This document shows positions 8,864 through 16,995 of a stretch of 64,000 nt of DNA, in pieces. The stretch's first letter is position 1. Every line of letters begins with the position of its first letter. Below the pieces are notes generated by a model. The model made no database searches, was not told where the DNA came from, and worked only from the letters and a program-made list of their open reading frames with translations. The stretch covers positions 930,001-994,000 of the forward strand of contig CAVTOZ010000003.1 of NCBI GenBank assembly GCA_963736505.1, in the 5' to 3' direction. The DNA is from Solirubrobacter sp963736505. GTDB lineage: Bacteria; Actinomycetota; Thermoleophilia; Solirubrobacterales; Solirubrobacteraceae. Position numbers and translations under genes: made by a program.

Positions 8864-10099
8864 CGAAGCATCGCCCTCTGGGCGATGCGACCGGATCATT
8901 CCCGCGGCGACGGTGTCGTTGGTCGCCTCGTCGATCAGGATGAAGGCGCCGGTGGCGTGGCACTGGGCGTACGCGTCGGCGGCGATGTCGCCGCCGAGCC
9001 GCAGCTGCACGCGCGCGATGTCGTTCAGCCGCAGCTCATCCGCGGCCGGCCACTCGAGCGTCTCGAACTCGATCCGGCCCTCGATCGCGTCGAGCCGGGC
9101 GGGCACCGTGCGGGTGCCGTGCTTGAGGACGAAGCGGTCGCGCTCGCGGGCGCGGCGGTCGCCGAGCCAGCACAGCGTCGCGGCGAGCTCGCGCGACGGC
9201 TCCGGCGCGTCGTCGGCGGCGGCGATCAGCTCGCCGCGCGCGAGGTCGACCTCGTCCTCGAGCCGGATCGAGACCGACAGCGGCGCCTCGACGGTCTCGG
9301 CGGGGCCGTCGGCGTCGCGCACCTCGGCGACGCGCGTGCGCACGCCCGACGGCAGCAGCACGACCTCGTCGCCGGCGCGCAGCGCGCCCGCCGCGAGCCT
9401 GCCGGCCGCCCAGCGCGTGCCGCCGTCGCCGCGCAGCACGAGCTGCACCGGCAGGCGCGCGCCGTGCACGGCGGGCGGCTCGACCGGGACCGTCTCCAGC
9501 CGGTCGAGCAGCGGCGGGCCGCCGTACCACGGCATCCGCGCGGAGCGGTCGACGACGTTGTCGCCGTGCAGCGCGCTGATCGGGATGAACTCGACGCCCT
9601 CCAGGCCGATGCTGGCGCCCAGCTCGAGCACCTGGCGGACGGCGTCGTCGAACGCCTCCTCGGCGTAGCCGACGAGGTCCATCTTGTTGACCGCCACGAT
9701 CACGTGCTTGATCCGCAGCAGCGCGGCGATCGTCGCGTGCCGGCGGCTCTGCTCGGTCAGGCCGGTGCGCGCGTCGACGAGCAGCAGCGCGAGGTCGGCG
9801 GTGCTCGCCCCGGTGACCATGTTGCGCGTGTACTGCGCGTGGCCCGGGCAGTCGGCGAGGATGAAGCGCCGGCGCGGCGTGGCGAACGAGCGGTAGGCGA
9901 CGTCGATCGTGATGCCCTGCTCGCGCTCGGCGCGCAGCCCGTCGGTCAGCAGCGCGAGGTCGAGGCCCTCGACGCTGCGCTCCTCGACGTGCGCGAGCTG
10001 GTCGGCCAGGACGGCCTTGGCGTCGTACAGCAGCCGCCCGATCAGGGTGGACTTGCCATCGTCGACGCTGCCGGCGGTGGCGAGGCGCAGGAGATCCAC
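8840..10099 (-). CDS. cysN: Sulfate adenylyltransferase GTPase subunit
   Basis: 419 residues. CysN hydrolyses GTP to drive formation of APS from sulfate and ATP by CysD. Translation-factor-type GTPase motifs are all present: GSVDDGKST (P-loop), DCPGHAQY, and NKMD, followed by two beta-barrel domains. The GTG start shares one base with the cysD stop (TAGTG). No APS kinase domain follows, as expected for an APS-reductase pathway. The last 17 residues, after the canonical end ...TVAAGMI, are RSHRPEGDASGSSTRAN and are encoded by a palindromic repeat (8868-8888) plus a hairpin, so this tail looks acquired. Confidence 0.95.
   Translation of the reverse strand: MDLLRLATAGSVDDGKSTLIGRLLYDAKAVLADQLAHVEERSVEGLDLALLTDGLRAEREQGITIDVAYRSFATPRRRFILADCPGHAQYTRNMVTGASTADLALLLVDARTGLTEQSRRHATIAALLRIKHVIVAVNKMDLVGYAEEAFDDAVRQVLELGASIGLEGVEFIPISALHGDNVVDRSARMPWYGGPPLLDRLETVPVEPPAVHGARLPVQLVLRGDGGTRWAAGRLAAGALRAGDEVVLLPSGVRTRVAEVRDADGPAETVEAPLSVSIRLEDEVDLARGELIAAADDAPEPSRELAATLCWLGDRRARERDRFVLKHGTRTVPARLDAIEGRIEFETLEWPAADELRLNDIARVQLRLGGDIAADAYAQCHATGAFILIDEATNDTVAAGMIRSHRPEGDASGSSTRAN
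8868..8888. repeat. Palindromic repeat encoding the cysN tail
   Basis: GCATCGCCC-TCT-GGGCGATGC is a perfect 9-bp stem with a 3-base loop, lying inside the cysN reading frame and giving the peptide HRPEGDA. Its 17-base core is identical (as reverse complement) to a palindrome inside lpdA at 48240-48256, suggesting a dispersed repeat family that tolerates insertion in coding sequence. Confidence 0.75.
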
Positions 10100-11016
10100 T
10101 AGAAGTAGCCCTCGCGCTTGCGGTCCTCCATCGCGGCCTCCGACGCGCGGTCGTCGGCGCGCGTCTGTCCGCGTTCGGTGATGTCGGTGGCGGCGATCTC
10201 GGCGACGACCTCGGGCAGGGTTGAGGCGGTCGAGCGGACCGCGCCCGTGCAGCTCATGTCGCCGACGGTGCGGTAGCGCACCGACTCTGTGAACGGCGTC
10301 TCGCCGTCCATCAGCTCGACGAACGGGCTGACGGCGTAGAGCATGCCGTCGCGCTCGAACACCTCGCGGTCGTGCGCGAGGTAGATGTTCGGCAGCTCGA
10401 GCTCCTCCTGCGCGATGTACTGCCACACGTCGAGCTCGGTCCAGTTGGAGATCGGGAACGCGCGGATGTTCTCGCCGCGGCGCACGCGCGCGTTGTAGAG
10501 GTCCCACAGCTCCGGGCGCTGGCGGCGCGGGTCCCACTGGCCGAAGTCGTCGCGGAAGCTGAGCACGCGCTCCTTGGCGCGGGCGCGCTCCTCGTCGCGG
10601 CGCGCGCCGCCGAAGCAGGCGTCGAGCCCGTACTCCTCGATCGCGTCGAGCAGCGTGACGGTCTGCAGGCGGTTGCGCGACGCGCGCGGGCCGGTCTCCT
10701 CCTGCACGCGGCCGGCGTCGATCGACGCCTGCACGCTGCCCACGAGCAGCGTCAGCCCGGCCTCGGCGATGAGCCGGTCGCGGAACGCGATCACCTCGGG
10801 GAAGTTGTGACCCGTGTCCACGTGCAGCAGCGAGAACGGGATGCCTGCCGGCGCGAACGCCTTCTGCGCCAGCCGCACGAGCACGATCGAGTCCTTGCCG
10901 CCGCTGAACAGCAGCGCCGGCTTCTCGCGCTCGGCGGCGACCTCGCGGATCACGTGGATCGCCTCCGCCTCGAGCGCGCGCAGGTGCGACAGGGCCGGCA
11001 TCGTCACGGCGGTCAT
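10099..11016 (-). CDS. cysD: Sulfate adenylyltransferase subunit 2
   Basis: 305 residues, the usual CysD length. It adenylates sulfate to APS together with CysN. The PP-loop motif FSGGKDSIV (about residue 39) binds ATP; LHVDTGHNFPE and RRDEERARAKERV are characteristic of the family. The start ATG overlaps the stop of the fused sulfite reductase gene (ATGA) and its own stop overlaps cysN by one base, so the operon cysIH-cysD-cysN is tightly coupled. An internal ATG five codons in is a possible alternative start. Confidence 0.96.
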   Translation of the reverse strand: MTAVTMPALSHLRALEAEAIHVIREVAAEREKPALLFSGGKDSIVLVRLAQKAFAPAGIPFSLLHVDTGHNFPEVIAFRDRLIAEAGLTLLVGSVQASIDAGRVQEETGPRASRNRLQTVTLLDAIEEYGLDACFGGARRDEERARAKERVLSFRDDFGQWDPRRQRPELWDLYNARVRRGENIRAFPISNWTELDVWQYIAQEELELPNIYLAHDREVFERDGMLYAVSPFVELMDGETPFTESVRYRTVGDMSCTGAVRSTASTLPEVVAEIAATDITERGQTRADDRASEAAMEDRKREGYF

Positions 11017-13244
11017 GCGACGTGGATCCCGCACTCGGTCTTGTCGGAGTCGGCCCAGCGGCCCTCGCGGCCGGCGCCGGGCGCGGTGCACGGCGCGCAG
11101 CCGATCGAGGCGTACCCCTGGTCATGGAGCGGGTTGTACGGCAGGTCGCGCTCGGCGATCCGCCGCCACAGGTCCTTCTCGGTCCAGTCGACGATCGGGT
11201 TGTACTTCCACAGCCCGCGGCGCTCGTCGTACTCGACCGGCTGGGCGTTCGCACGCGTCGGCGCCTGCTCGCGGCGGATGCCGGTGATCCACGCGTCCGC
11301 GCCGGCCAGGGCGCGCTCGAGCGCGTCGACCTTGGCGGCCCCGCAGCAGTTGACCGCTGTCCAGTCGCCGGTGGCGTCCTCGACCTCGACGTCGATCCCG
11401 AAGCGCTCCTCGAACCTGCGCCAGGTCGCCAGCGTCTCGGGGAACAGCACGCCGGTGTCGATCGTGACGATGCGGGCGTCGGGCGCGAGCCTGACCAGCT
11501 CGTCGACCAGCACGCTCTCCTCCTTCTGGAAGGAGCAGAGCATCACCAGCCGCGGGTGGTGGCGCTCGACGGCCTCGGCCAGGACCTCGGTGATGCTCAC
11601 GTGACCTCTGCTCCGCGTGGGCGTGCCGGCGCAGCCGGCACTTTCGAACCGGTTTGCCGTCTCATGCGGTTCTTCGACCGGTGCGAGCGCGTTCGTCCAC
11701 CACTCGGGCTCGGTGCGGCCGGCGAAGTCGCGGAACGTCTCGCCGCCGTCGTGGTGCTGCTCGTAGAGGTCGAAGATCCGCAGCAGCGTCTCGTTCAGCT
11801 CCCAGTGCGGGACCTTCTTGAGCACGACGTCGCCGAAGCGCGGCTCGGGGCCGAGCCGGCCGCCGATGCGGATGTCCATCGCCTCGACGAACTCGCCGTC
11901 GACCTTCTTGAGCACGCCCTCGATGCCGACGTCGGCGATCTGGTGCTGCGCGCAGCTCGACGAGCAGCCCGCGAAGTGCACGCGCAGGTCGTCGCCGTGG
12001 CCGTTCGGCCGCACGTGCTCGTCGAGGAACGCGGCGATCTCGACGGCGCGGTTCTTCGTGAAGACCTTCGCCAGGCCGCAGAACTCCTTGCCGGTGCAGG
12101 TCTGCAGGCCGCGCGCGAACAGGGTCGGCGTGGGGGTGAGGTTCTGCAGCAGCGGCTCGGCGAGCAGCGCGTCGAGCTTCGCCTCCGGGATCCACGGCAG
12201 CACGACGTTCTGCTGGTGCGTGAGCCGCAGCGCGTCGCCGGGGTTGCTCCCGTACGTGCGCGCCAGGCGGACGAGCTCGTACAGCTGCTCGGCCTTGAGG
12301 CGGCCGACGGGGACCACCGCGCCCACTGTGTGGTGGTCTCCGTCGCTCTGGGCATGGACGCCGACGTGGTCTTCGCCGCTCAAACCCGGAGCCTTCGGGA
12401 CGCCGCGGCGCAGCTCGCGGCCGACGCGGCGCTCGAGCTCGGCGCGCAGCTCCTCCGGCCCGACGCGGTCGACGAGGAACTTCAGCCGCGCCTTGCCGCG
12501 CGCCTTCCGGTTCTCCTCGGAGTCGCGGAAGATGCCGGTCATCCCGGCGATCACCTCCGGGGCCTCCTCGGGCGTGACGAAGACGTCCATCCAGCGCGCG
12601 AAGCGCGGGTGGCTGGAGAGGCCGCCGCCGACGCGCAGGTTGAAGCCGCGCGTGCCGTCGCCGGCGATCGCCGCCGACAGCGCGATGTCGTTGATCAGGC
12701 CGCGGGCGCAGTCCTCGGCGCAGCCGGTGACCGAGATCTTGTACTTGCGCGGGAGGTTCGAGTAGAGCTTGTTGTCGAGGAAGTACTCGTGGATCGCCTC
12801 GGCGGTCCCGTAGCCGTCGACGATCTCCTCGTGGCCGAGCCCGGCCACCGTGCAGCCGATCACGTTGCGCGTGATGTCGCCGCAGGCGCCGCTGGAGGTC
12901 ATGCCGACGCGCTCGAGGCGGGCGAAGATCTCCGGCACGTTCTCGAGCCGGATCCAGTGGACCTGGAAGCACTGGCGCGTCGTGCAGTCGATGACGCCGC
13001 GGCCGAAGTCGTCCGCGATCGAGGCCATGACCTCGGCCTGATCGGCGCTGAGCACGCCCTGGATGACCTTCACGCGCAGCATGAAGTTCCCGTCATGGGT
13101 GTTGTGCGCGTAGAGGCCATACCACTTGAGGAGGCCGACGTGATCCGGGTCGAGCGTCTCCCAGCCCTCGCGCGCGGCGCGGAGGAGCTCGGGAAGCACG
13201 TCGAGACCGTCCGTCGCCGCCTTGATGCGTTCGATCTTGCTCAT
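11013..13244 (-). CDS. Fused sulfite reductase - APS reductase
   Basis: 743 residues carrying two enzymes usually encoded separately. Residues 1 to about 530 are a siroheme/[4Fe-4S] sulfite (nitrite)-reductase-type protein with the cluster cysteines in TCTGKEFC (about 380) and GCSSSCAQ (about 425). From about residue 549 a CysH-type domain follows. Its CC pair (NCCGAAK, about 632), CAPC (about 715) and C-terminal ECGIH match [4Fe-4S] APS reductases rather than PAPS reductases. Together they take APS to sulfite to sulfide. The linker contains a perfect palindrome (11623-11641); a GTG at 11600 could once have started a separate cysH. The chosen start, ATG 13244 (MSKIERIK), fits the family better than a GTG 13 codons upstream. 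Confidence 0.93.
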   Translation of the reverse strand: MSKIERIKAATDGLDVLPELLRAAREGWETLDPDHVGLLKWYGLYAHNTHDGNFMLRVKVIQGVLSADQAEVMASIADDFGRGVIDCTTRQCFQVHWIRLENVPEIFARLERVGMTSSGACGDITRNVIGCTVAGLGHEEIVDGYGTAEAIHEYFLDNKLYSNLPRKYKISVTGCAEDCARGLINDIALSAAIAGDGTRGFNLRVGGGLSSHPRFARWMDVFVTPEEAPEVIAGMTGIFRDSEENRKARGKARLKFLVDRVGPEELRAELERRVGRELRRGVPKAPGLSGEDHVGVHAQSDGDHHTVGAVVPVGRLKAEQLYELVRLARTYGSNPGDALRLTHQQNVVLPWIPEAKLDALLAEPLLQNLTPTPTLFARGLQTCTGKEFCGLAKVFTKNRAVEIAAFLDEHVRPNGHGDDLRVHFAGCSSSCAQHQIADVGIEGVLKKVDGEFVEAMDIRIGGRLGPEPRFGDVVLKKVPHWELNETLLRIFDLYEQHHDGGETFRDFAGRTEPEWWTNALAPVEEPHETANRFESAGCAGTPTRSRGHVSITEVLAEAVERHHPRLVMLCSFQKEESVLVDELVRLAPDARIVTIDTGVLFPETLATWRRFEERFGIDVEVEDATGDWTAVNCCGAAKVDALERALAGADAWITGIRREQAPTRANAQPVEYDERRGLWKYNPIVDWTEKDLWRRIAERDLPYNPLHDQGYASIGCAPCTAPGAGREGRWADSDKTECGIHVA
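11623..11641. repeat. Palindrome in the sulfite/APS reductase linker
   Basis: GTGCCGGC-GCA-GCCGGCAC forms a perfect 8-bp stem with a 3-base loop in the sequence joining the two enzyme domains; in frame it encodes SAGCAGT. The adjoining DNA has no counterpart in either enzyme family, so an inserted palindromic element may have removed the original gene boundary. A shorter GCCGGC-GCCA-GCCGGC palindrome occurs upstream of proA (near 54688-54703). Confidence 0.6.
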
Positions 13245-13360
13245 GGCGTGACCAGGACGGTACCCACGAGATGGTGAGATCACAAGTAATCGGATCGGGA
13301 TTAAGAAATATGTATCTCGATCCGGTTTTGCGGGCGCTTTTCCGATCGGATTGGTGAAGT
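13245..13360. promoter_or_regulatory. AT-rich divergent control region of the cys operon
   Basis: This gap is markedly AT-richer than its surroundings (13280-13330) and separates the cys operon from a divergent gene. It contains three related sites: CGGATCG (13291-13297), its reverse complement CGATCCG (13318-13324), and CCGATCGGAT (13342-13351). The first two bracket the AT-rich core with a 20-base spacer, as an operator or UP-like promoter region would. The regulator is unknown; sulfur limitation is a reasonable guess from the genes controlled. Confidence 0.5.
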
Positions 13361-14224
13361 ATGCGGCGTGCGTCAGACTGGCGCGCCGTGGCTGACCTCC
13401 TGTGCCTGCGCGGCGACCTCCTCGTGGTGGGCAAGAGCCCGGACGGCGACTCGATCCGCTTCCGCCCCGCCCAGCCCGACCTCGTGCGCGGGCTCGTCAA
13501 CGGCGCCCGCGCGCGGCCGTCCTCGGACGGCACGTTCCAGCTGCGGCTGGACGGCATCGACGCGCCGGAGACGCACTACAACGGGCTCGCGCAGCCGCTC
13601 GGCGTGCCGGCCCGAGAGCAGCTGCTGGCGTGGTGCGGGTTCACGGACGTGCACTGGGCGGGCGACCAGGTGAGCGCCTCCACGCCCGCCTCGGTCCCCG
13701 CGGCGATCCAGACCGGGCTCGTCGACGTCAACGGCCGCCCGGTCGCGTTCCTGCTGCGCGACGAGCTCCCGCCCGACGGGGAGCTGGCCCCGGTCGACCT
13801 GGATCGCACCGCGAGCGCGGACCTGCTGCGCACGGGCGCGGCGTACGGCACGTTCTACGCGTCGACGGCGCCGGAGCTGCGGGCGCGGATGCGCACGCTC
13901 GCGGCCGAGGCGCGCGCCGCCGGGCTCGGCGTCTGGGCGGTCGACGCCAGCGGCGGCTTCGCGCTGTCCTCGCAGGCGTCGGTCGGCCCCGAGGGGAGCC
14001 TGATCCTGCCGAAGCTGTTCCGCCGCTGCTCGGACTACCTGCGCCACCGCAACCCGCGCGAGACGCTGCCCGAGTGGATGGCGCGCACCGGCCCCCAGCA
14101 GGACGACGAGGTCACCGTCGGCGACGCCGCCGGCCCGGTCCCGTTCAGCACCCTGATCACGCAGAACGGAGACCGGATCGCGCTGGACGCGGACCCGCTC
14201 GCCCTCGTGTTCAGCGAGAAGTGA
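13361..14224 (+). CDS. Staphylococcal-nuclease-like protein
   Basis: 287 residues. The N-terminal half resembles the SNase/thermonuclease fold: VGKSPDGDSIRFRP, then LRLDGIDAPETHY, the DGIDAPE motif being typical of the family. An expected later Arg/Glu pair (RGLA..E-type) is not clear, and the C-terminal 100 residues (from FRRCSDYLRHRNP) are unfamiliar, so nuclease activity is uncertain. No signal peptide is visible, so the protein is probably cytoplasmic. It is divergent from the cys operon and its last 14 bases overlap the convergent hypothetical gene. A weak GGTGAAG precedes the ATG. Confidence 0.7.
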   Translation: MRRASDWRAVADLLCLRGDLLVVGKSPDGDSIRFRPAQPDLVRGLVNGARARPSSDGTFQLRLDGIDAPETHYNGLAQPLGVPAREQLLAWCGFTDVHWAGDQVSASTPASVPAAIQTGLVDVNGRPVAFLLRDELPPDGELAPVDLDRTASADLLRTGAAYGTFYASTAPELRARMRTLAAEARAAGLGVWAVDASGGFALSSQASVGPEGSLILPKLFRRCSDYLRHRNPRETLPEWMARTGPQQDDEVTVGDAAGPVPFSTLITQNGDRIALDADPLALVFSEK

Positions 14225-14675
14225 CGTCGCGCGTGACGAGCACCTTGCCGGTCGCGTCGAGCGCGGTGACGGTCTTGGGCGCGTCGTCCTCGGCGAAGAA
14301 GTGCACGAAGAAGCGGAGCTTCTCGAGGTCGGGCCAGTGCTTGAGCGCGCGCTTGGGCGCCGGGCGCGGGTGGATCGTCAGCGTGCGCGTCGCCGTCTGC
14401 ACCTGGACGCTCGCGACCGTCGTGTAGGCATAGCCGTCGATCAGCCGCTCGTTCCGGTCGCCGATGTCCTCGGCGCGGTCCACGGCCATCACCGCGCGCG
14501 CGTCCAGCGGGGCGCTCATGTACCAGCCGTCGAAGTCGCGCACGTTCATCCCGACGATCAGCTGGTGGTGGTCGGCGCGGGCGGTCATGTGCCAGTGCGC
14601 GCCCTGCTTGGAGATGCCGTCCTGCACGGGTACGAGCCCGTTCCAGCCGAGGATGAGCGCGACCGCGAGGTTCAT
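14211..14675 (-). CDS. Hypothetical protein
   Basis: 154 residues, not recognised. It starts MNLAVALILGWNGLVPVQDG and has alternating hydrophobic strands, with HWHMTARADHHQLIVG near residue 28 and repeated short beta-like segments; there is no convincing signal peptide or membrane helix. It is convergent with the nuclease-like gene and overlaps its end by 14 bases. Its start codon lies about 20 bases from a 222-bp inverted-repeat element. The codon usage (third-position GC) matches the neighbours, which supports a real gene. Confidence 0.55.
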   Translation of the reverse strand: MNLAVALILGWNGLVPVQDGISKQGAHWHMTARADHHQLIVGMNVRDFDGWYMSAPLDARAVMAVDRAEDIGDRNERLIDGYAYTTVASVQVQTATRTLTIHPRPAPKRALKHWPDLEKLRFFVHFFAEDDAPKTVTALDATGKVLVTRDVTSR

Positions 14676-14696
14676 CGGGTCGCTCCTACCCGGAAC

Positions 14697-14918
14697 AACG
14701 TCAACTACGCGGTAAGGGAGGCGGTCTCCCAGAACCGATCACCGGGTTCGCCTCGAAGATCATGAGCGACCACGTCCGCGCTTCGAACAAAGGGGGGTGG
14801 GTCACGAAAGCGTCCTGTGAGGACGCTTTCGTAGCGCACCCCTCGGGCGCGGTGATCGTTTCCGCCTCGCGAACCGCGAGGCAATCTGACCCATCCCCTT
14901 ACCAGCGCAGTTGACGTT
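14697..14918. repeat. 222-bp element with terminal inverted repeats
   Basis: The ends match as an inverted repeat of about 22-24 bases: left AACGTCAACTACGCGGTAAG (14697-14716), right 14895-14918, whose reverse complement starts AACGTCAACTGCGCTGGTAAG. The sequence CGATCACCG recurs in both arms. The centre is a perfect 13-bp hairpin ACGAAAGCGTCCT-GTG-AGGACGCTTTCGT (14804-14832), flanked by pairing GGGTG/CACCC. No ORF of note lies inside. The form suggests a MITE-like element or a large structured RNA; it stops 4 bases before the helicase stop codon. Confidence 0.7.
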
Positions 14919-14922
14919 CGTC

Positions 14923-16932
14923 TCAGTCGAAGAGCGAATCCGGGGACACGGCAATCCGGCGGCCGGCACTCACCGAGGCGCCGTACGGCGAGAACGGATC
15001 GTCCGGCAACCGCGTTACGTCACACGTCGCGAGCACCTCGTCCGTCAGGAACCGCGACGGCTTGCCGTAGCCGTGCGCGTCGTCATTGCCCTTCGGCCGG
15101 TGGTGGTAGCGGACCGGGACGTAGAGGTGCAGCGTGCGCCGCGCGCGGGTCATGCCGACGTAGAGCAGCCGCCGCTCCTCGTCGATCGACTCGGTCGTCC
15201 CCGCCGCCATGCAGGCCGGGAAGTTGCCGTCGTAGACCGCCAGCACGTGGACCGAGTCCCACTCCAGCCCCTTGGCGGAATGGATCGTGGAGAGCACGAG
15301 GTAGTCCTCGTCGAGGTGCGGCGGCTGCGCGATGTCGGCGCTCGAGCTCGGCGGGTCGAGCACCAGCTCGGCGACGAAGTGGCGCGCGTCGCGCGCCTCG
15401 TGGGCGGCCGAGACGAGCTGGTCGAGGTCCGCCACCCGCAGCGCGCCGTCCGGGTAGCGCTGCTTGACGAGCGGCGCGAGCACGTCGCGCAGCCCCTCGG
15501 CGCGCGGGCCGGCGCGGCGCTCGGCGCGCGCGGCGATCAAGGCGTTGACGACCGCGTCGGCCGACGCCCGCGCGTTCGCGGGGATCGACTCCCGCGCCTC
15601 GGGCCAGCCTTCGACGTCGCCGCGCATCAGCGTGATCGCCTTGCGGGCGCTCACCGGCCCGACGCCCTCGATCAGCTGCAGCACGCGGAACCAGGCGAGC
15701 TCGTCCGCGCCGTTGTCGGCCAGCCGCAGGATCGCGACGAAGTCCTTCACGTGCGCGGCCTCGAGGTAACGCAGCCCGCCGTACTTGACGAACGGGATCC
15801 TGCGGCGGGTCAGCTCCAGCTCCAGCAGGTCGGAGTCGTGCGACGTGCGCATCAGCACCGCCTGCGCGCGCAGCTCGGCGCCCTGCTCGCGCGCCTCCAG
15901 GACGCGGTCGCAGACCTCGGCGGCCTGCGCGGCCTCGTCGCGAACGAACACGACCTTCGGGCGCACGCCGCCGTCGCGCTGGGAGACGAGCCGCTTCGGG
16001 AACGCGCGCGTCGCCTGCGCGGCGACCGCGTTGGCGGCGTCGAGCACCGGCTGCGTCGAGCGGTAGTTGCGCTCCAGCGTCACCACCCGCGTGCCGGGGA
16101 AGTGCTCCGGGAAGTCGAGGATGTGCGCCGCCGAGGCCGAGCGGAAGCCGTAGATCGCCTGGAAGTCGTCGCCGACCGCGGTGATCGCCGGGCCATGCTC
16201 GGCCAGCCCGCGCACGAGGTCGACCTGGAGGCCGTTGACGTCCTGGTACTCGTCGACGAGCACGTGGTCGAACGAGGCCGCCAGCGCCGGCCCGACGACG
16301 GCGTCGCGGGCCAGCGCGCGCCAGAACAGCAGCAGGTCGTCGAGGTCGATCACGCCGAGCGCGCGCTTGCGCGCCGTGTAGGCCTTGAACAGCGCCGAGA
16401 TCGCCTCGCGGTGCTCCGAGCACCACGGGAAGTGCTCCTCGATCACGCCCGAGAGCGGCAGCTGCGCGTTGACCGTGCGCGAGTAGATGTCCAGCAGCGT
16501 CGCCTTGCGCGGGAAGCGCGTGCGCGACTGGGCGTGGCCGGCCTCCTCGCGCAGCAGGTCCAGTACGTCGGCGGCGTCGCCCGCGTCGAGCACGCCGAAC
16601 CCGCCCGGCAGCCCGAGCGCCGACGCGTGCCGGCGCACGAGCCGGTGGGCGACCGAGTGGAAGGTGCCGCCGAGCACCCGCGACGACGCCGGCACCAGCG
16701 CGCGCGAGCGCTGCAGCATCTCGCGCGCGGCGCGGCGCGTGAACGTGACGAGCAGGATCCGCTCCGACGGCACGCCTTCGGCGACCAGATGCGCGACGCG
16801 CGCGCACAGCGTCGTCGTCTTGCCCGTCCCGGCGCCGGCCAGGATCAGCAGCGGCCCGCCCGCATGCGTCGCCGCCTCCCGCTGCTCGGGGTTGAGCTGC
16901 TCGAGCCAGGGGTGGTCGACCGCGACGGGCAT
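14923..16932 (-). CDS. UvrD/PcrA-family ATP-dependent DNA helicase
   Basis: 669 residues, shorter than UvrD (about 720). Superfamily 1A helicase motifs are in order: Q-motif LNPEQREAA (about residue 13), Walker A GAGTGKTT (about 33), TFTRRAAREM, DEYQD (about 220), AVGDDFQAIYGFR, ERNYRS, STIHSAKGLEWD (about 560) and VGMTRARR (about 606). It unwinds DNA 3' to 5' in repair or replication restart. The start ATG at 16932 (MPVAVDHPW) is 63 bases from the divergent aldo/keto reductase gene. The long open frame upstream in the same phase is a GC-rich shadow. Confidence 0.94.
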   Translation of the reverse strand: MPVAVDHPWLEQLNPEQREAATHAGGPLLILAGAGTGKTTTLCARVAHLVAEGVPSERILLVTFTRRAAREMLQRSRALVPASSRVLGGTFHSVAHRLVRRHASALGLPGGFGVLDAGDAADVLDLLREEAGHAQSRTRFPRKATLLDIYSRTVNAQLPLSGVIEEHFPWCSEHREAISALFKAYTARKRALGVIDLDDLLLFWRALARDAVVGPALAASFDHVLVDEYQDVNGLQVDLVRGLAEHGPAITAVGDDFQAIYGFRSASAAHILDFPEHFPGTRVVTLERNYRSTQPVLDAANAVAAQATRAFPKRLVSQRDGGVRPKVVFVRDEAAQAAEVCDRVLEAREQGAELRAQAVLMRTSHDSDLLELELTRRRIPFVKYGGLRYLEAAHVKDFVAILRLADNGADELAWFRVLQLIEGVGPVSARKAITLMRGDVEGWPEARESIPANARASADAVVNALIAARAERRAGPRAEGLRDVLAPLVKQRYPDGALRVADLDQLVSAAHEARDARHFVAELVLDPPSSSADIAQPPHLDEDYLVLSTIHSAKGLEWDSVHVLAVYDGNFPACMAAGTTESIDEERRLLYVGMTRARRTLHLYVPVRYHHRPKGNDDAHGYGKPSRFLTDEVLATCDVTRLPDDPFSPYGASVSAGRRIAVSPDSLFD

Positions 16933-16995
16933 CGCGTGGACGCTACGTCGGCTCCCGGACGCCACGGTCCTGCTCTCGGCAGCGATGATCGCCTG

